Assembly (NCBI RefSeq): GCF_037975245.1
Contig: NC_092577.1
Location: 29,568,398-29,632,397 of the forward strand
Length of the DNA: 64,000 nucleotides
Reading direction: 5' to 3'
DNA from: Apostichopus japonicus
Taxonomy: Eukaryota > Echinodermata > Holothuroidea > Aspidochirotida > Stichopodidae
Shown here: positions 1 to 64,000 of the stretch, piece after piece
How positions within the stretch are numbered: position 1 is the first letter of the stretch
Layout of the letters: each line of letters opens with the position of its first letter
Translations under genes and position numbers: made by a program
Notes under the pieces: model-generated
The model's input: only the letters and a program-made list of their open reading frames with translations
Database searches by the model: none
What the model was told of the DNA's origin: nothing

Positions 1-1440
1 GGGCTTAGATGCAAAATGGTGCTACAGAGATGCCAAGGTCAGATGTTTTTTAGGCGGGTGAAAATTGTCTGGTGCTGTTGGTTACGTACACCATCTAAGC
101 GGAGCGCCACCATGAGTTGGCGCGAAGCGTACAAGAAAATTTTGGGATCTTACGGCCCCTCAGATGGCCGGAAACATCACTTCCCGGGTCATCTAAGCTG
201 AATCTATACTGTCTCCATATTTGTATTGTGTCTATTTTTTTTCATTCCAGAGGAAAAAATATCTTGCAATAAAAAAATCTCTGAAATTTTGCGGACGCTG
301 TAGCGTTCACGTGTGTCGTAACGATATTATTTTTCACGAATCGTATAGGTAACGTTGCTTTCAGCCGGGCATATTTAGCACGAACGGCTTTGAGTAATTT
401 CCGATCCTGGCGGTTCTGAGATAACTTCGCATTCTGGTGTGATGAAATGAATTTCACGCTAGCAATGATACACTTTCACAGGAAAAACTCTGTGGGCCTA
501 CAATGCGGGAGATTCTTCAAAAATGCGGGAGTTTTTTGGAAAATGCGGGAGATTCGGACAGGTGGGCGGGTGAGCGGGAGACGACCCGAAAATGCGGGTG
601 ACACCCGCCCAAAGCGGGTGACTTGGCAGCACTGGTGCTATCATTTCCATTTTGTAAAAGTACAATCGTGTACTAAAATCTTCCTCTTTTGGTACAAAAA
701 CTTAACCAAATTTTTGGGAAAAAAACGAAAAAATAATGTGCGCTTACGCGGTAGAAACCCATCCGGTTATATCCCAGATTGAAAAAAAAAAAATATTGTC
801 AATATAAATTTATGGCCACTTAGAGAGACACTGCAACCGCGCGCGTAGCGCACATATTTGATGTGAAGGCCTTTCATTACATTATATTTCGTGGTTGACC
901 CCCCCCCCCACCCCCGTACGTAGCCATGGAAACGATCAGAGGGTGGAATCTTATGCTCTTGCGTTCTGAAATTGAATAGAAGCGAAACCAGTATCCGATA
1001 ATTACTGCTGATTGAAATTTGCAGATGTGATTTTCTTTATTTCAACTGTCGAAATGACTATGTTCGATCTGCCTGAGCGATATTTGTCTTGAGGAGGGGC
1101 TATCATGGAATATGGGATGGACCAAATTTCCAGCAGTCACATAATAGGTTTCCTGCCAAGTCCAACATTATAGTTAGGACGAACCCATAACTACAATGAC
1201 TGCTGCTACCGGGAAATTAGCCGAGGTCTATTTCAAACTTCGACCTGTCGACAGTGAATTAGTACGCCAATCTATTGTTTTCATTGGCCTTATTATTTAC
1301 GATATTCTAAAGCTCTTTTGTCAAAGGGGTATAATTGTCTTTTTTATGGTTAATTTATTGTACACATTCTGTTAGAAACAATAAGCTATAGTAGGCCGAA
1401 ACCTGTCGAAATGGCTATGACGAACTTATTATAGGCGGGA
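1..1440. other. 3' flanking DNA, no gene seen
   Basis: No coding region is recognisable. The only structure is a run of AATGCGGGAG-like words at about 500-610 (AATGCGGGAGATT, AATGCGGGAGTTT and variants) and poly-C near 900-915. Short open frames here have no domain or splice support. Confidence 0.5.
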
Positions 1441-1458
1441 CTTATTTTGGAAGCAGGA

Positions 1459-2517
1459 CACTTCGCCCAACAACCATTTCGCCCAACTGCCATTTCGCCC
1501 AACCTTATACCATTTCGCCCAACTAGCCTGGTCATTTCGCCCAACCAGCCTGGTCATTTCGCCCAACCAGCCTGGTCATTTCGCCCAACCTTGATTAAAT
1601 ATGATACTTCAAAAGAAAACGTTCGGGAATTGTTAAAGTTACAGGATACGAACCGAATATTTAGGAAACTTGATCGATCAGTGTGTTAGGGTTTAGGTTT
1701 GATAGTAAACGTTCGAATATTAAGGAATATTAAGGAAACTTGAAGTCTTTTACTTTGTATAACTTTAGTAAAGAAACGTTCGGGAATTTTTAACGTTACA
1801 GTGACGAACCGAATATTAAGGAATCTTGAGGATGGATCAGTGTTTTAGGGGTTAGGTTTGATACTAAACGTTCGGGAATTGTTAACGTTATGGGATTCGA
1901 ACCGAGTATTAAGGAAACTTGAAGTCGTGGTTAAATTGATTACAAATGTTAATACATATATGTGGTTACATTGATAAAGTGGTTACATTGATTAAATATA
2001 GTACTTCAATATTACGGACAGGTTTTATATATATTTTTTTTTCAATTTAATAAGAAAACGTTCGGGAATTTTTAGTCAGTATGATGGATCAGTGTTTTAG
2101 GGGTCAGGTTTGATAGGTTTTTATGAAGACCGATTCCCCTGTGTTTGTATAATAATATAACTTCCATTGTATGCGTAAACGCCTAAAGTAGTGTAATCCT
2201 CCCATTATACCCGAAATAACTGCTCAGACTTCGATCGATATCGAGCGGACCTCACTTTTGTATTTACCTATTACGAAGTAACCCAACGCAAAATAAATCA
2301 AATTGAACTAGTGGAATAGAAAAAGTAATATTATTCTGAATGAATATTAGAAAAAATAAGGTTGGGCGAAATGACCAACACGGTTGGGCGAAATGACCAT
2401 GCTGGTTGGGCGAAATGACTATGATGGTTGGGCGAAATGACCAGGCTGGTTGGGCGAAATGACCAGGCTGGTTGGGCGAAATGGCAGTTGGGCGAAATGG
2501 TTGTTGGGCGAAGTGAC
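1459..2517. mobile_element. Foldback-like element with tandem-repeat inverted ends
   Basis: About 1.06 kb bounded by inverted arrays of a TTTCGCCCAAC word. The left array (about 1459-1590) reads CACTTCGCCCAAC, then CATTTCGCCCAAC with CCTGGT spacers. The right array (about 2358-2517) is its reverse complement and ends in GTTGGGCGAAGTG. The outer part of both arms has the same order of units. Long inverted repeats made of short tandem units are typical of foldback (FB/TU-type) elements. The interior repeats AACGTTCGGGAAT about five times and has no usable reading frame. I could not find a clear target-site duplication. Confidence 0.6.
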
Positions 2518-4410
2518 TAGAAAGCCTTATTTTGTTCTGCAAATTGCGGAAGTTTACAATGGAGAAGCCAGACATTTCTTCCGTCTTCGGAGAACTCCAT
2601 AGGTATGAACAAAGGATGAGTTTCTCCCTCTCTTTTCATCGAATACGAGATGAAAACCTCCCTAAATGACATAGCCTATTGCTACTTCTTATGGAGAAGA
2701 GGCAGTCAAAAACATTTCAAGTCAGTCCTAAATTTTAGCTTTTTTCAAAAGTTTCCGTAAATGTTGTCAGCAGTTGGTATTCGTAATTTAAAAAAAAAAA
2801 TCTTTCTTGACCAGGGACGTGCTATTAATTGTTTGGTGGGGGGGGGGGGGGGAGGGTTAAGATATCCTAGGTCGGAGATGCATCCAATCTCCACTACGTT
2901 TGTGAAACTAATATTGTAGTTTCTGTGCTGTGTAAAGGTCAAAATGTGCGATTAAAGTGGGGAAAAAAAAGATTCACAATAAGACTTGGATGCCACGGCC
3001 TCAGGATTTAACAAGCTTAAAAGACTTGCATACGAATGACCTAGGCTGATGTGCTGGACTAGACTCAGAGATGAGCCTGGAGTAAAAAAAATCACGGAAC
3101 TTTGCAAATATTGCGGTATAGGCTCCAGTTTGCGTATGCTACAGTGTGTTAGGATAATAGTTTTTGTCCCCGAGGCAGAAAAGAAATAACAGATATTCCG
3201 CGAATTCGCGGAAAAAGCTCATGCCTGTAGACTACAACACTAGTGGCCATACAAGCATTAAAGGAAGGTATCAGAGAATATAGAACGGGCCAACCGCCCC
3301 CCCCCCTCTCTCCCACAAAATTACAAAAAAAAAAACAAATAAAAACAGTAAGACATAAAAATGATAAGCTATTACAAAATATTCTTTTTTTTTCTTCAAA
3401 CCAAAAATGAATACAAAAATGCTTAAAAATTTCATACGAGTTATAAAGATGAATCTCTTAACCTTAAAATGATACAAATTAATTCGAGAAAGTTTAAAAT
3501 AATTGTATGAATATAAATCCTAATTTTCGATAATAGATTGTTCAACCGATTGCCTGTGAGAGCGAATCGAGTCGTTTACTTCACAAATGGACGAAATATA
3601 ATATCATTACAAAATACAGTACAAAACCCAATGATAAAAACATGAACATACATGAGAACACTAAAATGTTGATAAATAGCCTAACTTACATATTGTGTCG
3701 ATGAATAAACATACCGCAACAAATACAAAAACATACCCATCCTCTCTCGTCGCCTATAAATGTCGTAGCATCGACCTAATATTTATATAGCTGATAAAAA
3801 CTACCAAATCATGGTAGGTTCCTATAAGAATAACCCAATACCCAGTTGAGAATAATATGCGGGAGCTAACCAGTAAACCCTTATTTGAAATGAAGGAAAC
3901 CTTTTTTCACAAGTCCACAGCGTGAATAAAGCAAAGCTGAGACGCAAGCCATCGACCTAGTAGGGCCTTCCCATTCGTTTAAAATCTTCACTACAAGTCG
4001 CTTAAAACAAGCACTTACTTGCTACTGAGGGACCTGAAGTTTTAATAAGATTATTATTAATGAAATGTGTGCGGTATATTGGTACGTTAATGGTGTACTC
4101 ACGGAGGACACAAAACCATGCAGCATGTCTGACGGACAACGTATAAAGATATAATTACCATAGTACAAACCAAGGACAAGTTCTGGAGTATAAATAGAAC
4201 CAAGGAACACAAAGGATCAAAAATTAACCAAGGATTGAGAGGGAGAGAGATGGAGAAATTTGTGAGGGAGGGGAGGGGGGGGGGTTATATCTTCCTTTTG
4301 AATTAGGCCTAACATACATTTTGGCTGACCAAATGCATGATAGTGTACATCTATTAGTAACCATACTATATAATATATATATTATATATATTATATCAAT
4401 ATAATATATA
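2518..4410. other. 3' flanking DNA, no gene seen
   Basis: No domain, splice signal or RNA gene is recognisable. There are homopolymer runs (poly-G near 2837-2852, poly-C near 3297-3306) and AT-rich unique sequence. An ATTAAA on the minus strand lies at 4041-4046, which is a weaker poly(A) candidate for the gene ending at 4735. Confidence 0.4.
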
Positions 4411-4452
4411 TTTATTATATAAATATAATATATATATATATTATATCATATG
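4363..4452. repeat. TA-rich low-complexity tract
   Basis: Almost pure ATATAATATATATTATAT sequence about 300 bases beyond the stop codon of the large gene, in its likely 3' UTR or just beyond it. Confidence 0.7.
4411..4416 (-). promoter_or_regulatory. Candidate poly(A) signal AATAAA
   Basis: TTTATT on the plus strand reads AATAAA on the minus strand, about 320 bases after the stop codon at 4735-4737. It lies inside an AT-rich tract, so it may be chance. Confidence 0.25.
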
Positions 4453-4734
4453 CGTGGTAGGGTGAGACAGCCTAAAGCGACAGAATTAAAAGGTGTTGAT
4501 AAAATTGAAAGCTTTTAACGGTGGGCTCCATGAAATCTTAAACAAAGGGTAGCACAACTTTCCGACTTTCCCATAAATACTAGCAATGTATTGTTCATCC
4601 AGTTTCATTTTCACACCTAGTCAAGTGGAAGGAGTTAAAAATAAAGATAAAAGAGCAAATGAAAGAAAGACACATACAGGTGAAAGATATGATTATAATC
4701 CCAAGAAATATGAAATAGTAAATTTAGAATAAGA

Positions 4735-61100
<56,366 letters not shown>

Positions 61101-61237
61101 CTTGAAAGCAAAGAATATATATTAAACAGTTATTGAACACAAAAATATTATTCCTTTCTTCATCTATAGTTAGCTGTACACGCTGAGTGGTTGACCGAAT
61201 GATTTGATCAATTATGCCTTCTTTGGCGATGCTCCGG

Positions 61238-62258
61238 GAACATGTTACACATTCTACTGTCAAGTTTGTACAACATTGGCGTGCACTTGGTGTTATGTTG
61301 CTAGGTCACATGTTACACATTCTACTGTCAAGTTTGTACAGTAATAGCATACACTTGGTGTTATGTAGTTAGGTCACATGTTACACATTCTACTGTCAAG
61401 TTTGTACAACATTGGGGTGCACTTGGTGTTATGTAGCTAGGTCACATGTTACACATTCTACTGTCAAGTTTGTACAGTATTAGCATACACTTGGTGTTAT
61501 GTAGTTAGGTCACATGTTACACATTCTACTGTCAAGTTTGTACAGTAATAGCATACACTTGGTGTTATGTAGCTAGGTCACATGTTACACATTCTACTGT
61601 AAAGTTTGTACAACATTGGCGTGCACTTGGTGTTATGTAGCTAGGTCACATGTTACACATTCTACTGTCAAGTTTGTACAGTAATAGCATACACTTGGTG
61701 TTATGTAGCTAGGTCACATGTTACACATTCTACTGTAAAGTTGGTACAACATCGGCGTGCACTTGGTGTTATGTAGCTAGGTTACATGTTTCACATTCTA
61801 CTGTCAAGTTTGTACAACATTGGCGTGCACTTGGTGTTATGTAGCTAGGTCACATGTTACACATTCTACTGTCAAGTTTGTACAGTAATAGCATACACTT
61901 GGTGTTATGTAGCTAGGTCACATGTTACACATTCTACTGTAAAGTTGGTACAACATTGGCGTGCACTTGGTGTTATGTAGCTAGGTTACATGTTTCACAT
62001 TCTACTGTCAAGTTTGTACAACATTGGCGTGCACTTGGTGTTACGTAGGTAGGTTACATGTTACACATTCTGCTGTCAAGTTTGTACAATATTGGCGTGC
62101 ACTTGGTGTTACGTAGCTAGGTCACATGTTGCACATTCTACTGTCAAGTTTGTGCAACATTGGCGTGCACTTGATGTTACGTAGCTAGGTCACATGTTAC
62201 ACATTCTACTGTCAAGTTTGTACAACATTGGCATGCACTTGGTGTTTATGTAGTCAGG
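61238..62258. repeat. 68-bp tandem repeat, about 15 copies
   Basis: CATGTTACACATTCTACTGT, CAAGTTTGTACAACATTGGC and GTGCACTTGGTGTTATGTAG with ATAGCATACA variants in about every second copy. It lies immediately upstream of the EGF 1 exon. Confidence 0.95.
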
Positions 62259-62639
62259 TGTGGGAGGGAGGACTGATTCAGAGACAACACTTGTTTTGTT
62301 TTGGTGAATTGTTCAACGGTCACAACCCTACTTACACCTCCATGGGATGTTGTTTTCAAATTAGATGAAAATGCAGGGCTCATATAGACACTTTGGGGTT
62401 TATAATGGCAAATAACAGCCAAACAGGATCAAATTGGATTCATACAATACAAAATTCATGAATATTCATTCTTCAGAAAGTTTAGATGACAATTAGTAAT
62501 TTGCATTGGTGCACTGCAATCAGAGCATGACAGAGGTGCTGATGGTGGGAGAAGGGGAGGGGAGAGAGAGAAGGAAGGTGCAACTGGTACTCTTCATATG
62601 TTAGTTACCATATTTAGTTTGATGGGAGTGACATCCAAT

Positions 62640-63085
62640 ATAGTAAATCAAAATGGTATCGCAGTGATGATACCATAATGAAGAGTCAACACCGTATTGC
62701 AGTTATGATGCCATAGTGAAGTTTCAACAGTGTTGCAGTGATGATACCATAATGAAGTGTCAACACTTTGTTGCAGTGATGATACCATACTACCAACACT
62801 ATACTGCAGTGGATTGATACGAATTGTGAAGTGTTAACACCGTATTGCAGTTATGATACCATGGTGAAATGTCAATACCATATTGAAGTGATGATACCAT
62901 AATAAAGTGTCAACACCGTTCTGAAGTGATGATACCATTATGGAGTGTCAACACCGTATTGAAGTGATGATACCATAGTGCAGTGATGATGCCATATTGA
63001 AGTGATAGCACCATACTGAAGTCATGACACCATATGACAGTGACTGCATCAATCCAAGTAATGACACTGTATTGAAATGGCAACA
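62640..63085. repeat. Degenerate tandem repeat, about 40-bp unit
   Basis: GATGATACCATAATGAAGTG plus TCAACACCGTATTGCAGT, about ten imperfect copies. Confidence 0.85.
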
Positions 63086-64000
63086 CCATACAGGTTACAT
63101 GGTACCCCAAAATATGGCAGCCTGGCAACCTCTCGGCAAATTCATGTAAACATGATGAGAGCCACATCAAAGCTGTGGACCCAAAAGCAAACCTATTTCG
63201 ACTTATGGAATATACAAAGAACAGATTGAGGGAAGGGGCCCAGCCCTTCTAAATTCAAAAAAAAAAAAGGTTGATTCAAACCTAGAGAATACGTACAGTA
63301 TCGTGTGAAGACTAAGCATGCTTCATGAACAGAATTAATGATGGTAGTTATAAAGTGGTTAATTAAGTTTTAGTATATACTAAGTTCCCATGCAGGGTCC
63401 CCTCTTCCAAGAATTCATATATCCACTGGTGATGAGTCTCTGAAGTCAAACTTGATGATAACTGTCAGTATTTTGACTACATTGTCTTTTAGGGGCAGGG
63501 ACAGAGTATCGGGTGGGGGGAGGGGGGAGGGTAGATTTGGATATTTGCAGACTGTTCTTGCTTGTAATAGTTGGTTCACTATAGAGAGGTGTATAATCAC
63601 TTGGAAACTGTACTGGGTAGAAGAGAATTTGTTTCACTAAAAGGGTCACAAGTTGCATAGAAATGAGTTTCATGTCAGAGCAAATCTTTTTTTTTCCAAA
63701 TTTTTTTTTTTTTTGGAGACAAGCGCTACATATCTTTCTAGTTCACCTTTTGCTGTCCTAAATTACAGCATGTATGTCTACTGTTTACACACCTAAACTA
63801 CAGTACAATATTCAAGCCAAATAAAATAACTTTACAAGTTTACCTGGAAATCTATCTGTTACTGCATGTATTAGCAACTTTGCCATTCTAGTATCAGTTG
63901 TTAAGCAAACTATTTTGTTCAAAAGATATCAAAGCAATGTACAGCTCTGCAATATTTAAACAAAGAGTTTTGCCCTCCCTTAGAGTTACAACAATAGCTC
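63086..64000. other. Upstream intron or flank, one tentative exon
   Basis: No domain recognised. A phase 1-1 open stretch with splice-like ends lies at 63844-63909 (see findings). The rest is low-complexity and unique AT-rich sequence. Confidence 0.3.

Overview
The window is animal nuclear DNA. It is AT-rich, with long introns, GT-AG splice sites, dense minisatellites and non-autonomous DNA transposons. The extracellular domain mix and the repeat load suggest a marine invertebrate, perhaps a deuterostome such as an echinoderm or cephalochordate. The sequence alone does not fix the species.

One very large gene on the minus strand dominates, from about 61,100 (most 5' exon I am confident of; the true 5' end lies beyond 64,000) down to a stop codon at 4,735. 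I assign 41 exons by reading splice sites and domains. Joined, they give about 9,770 nt, or about 3,255 residues. Order from the N-terminal side: EGF; Ser/Thr linker; a complete chymotrypsin-fold protease (three exons); Frizzled CRD 1; CUB; LDL-receptor class A; CRD 2; short linkers; four near-identical tandem CRDs separated by VTTRATTEG-type repeat linkers (34.2-37.8 kb); CRD 7; CRD 8; two EGF-plus-linker units (22.2-28.8 kb, a tandem duplication); CRDs 9-11; EGF; EGF; CRDs 12-14, each with Thr-rich linkers; stop. That makes 14 Frizzled-like CRDs, 5 EGFs, 1 CUB, 1 LDLa, 1 protease and roughly 1,000 residues of mucin-like sequence. Apart from two introns inside the protease, every exon junction is phase 1, so almost every exon can be skipped, duplicated or deleted without a frameshift.

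The most distinctive result is a split in the CRDs. The outer ones (1, 2, 12, 13, 14) have the ten cysteines of the Frizzled fold. The nine in the expanded middle block have eight, lacking both C1 and C5, the two residues that pair in known Frizzled CRDs. The protease has an intact His/Asp/Ser triad and an R-IIGG activation site, but Gly rather than Asp at the S1 specificity position.

Flanks and introns carry datable mobile elements: hAT-type elements with perfect 8-bp target duplications (20.7, 40.6, 57.2 kb), three TTAA-flanked elements with AGG...CCT ends (17.2, 19.7, 50.7 kb), a Harbinger-like element with a TAA duplication (27.7 kb), a GGCGTAGGAA-ended element with an 11-bp duplication (24.0 kb), a foldback-like element (1.46-2.52 kb), two opposed LINE 3' fragments (46.6-48.0 kb), a tRNA-derived SINE (56.7 kb) and palindromes with a hammerhead-like motif (26.7, 32.0 kb). 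Several have an empty site in the duplicated copy of the region, so insertions can be ordered relative to the duplications. The 4.7 kb beyond the stop codon and the 3 kb upstream of 61.1 kb contain no other recognisable gene.
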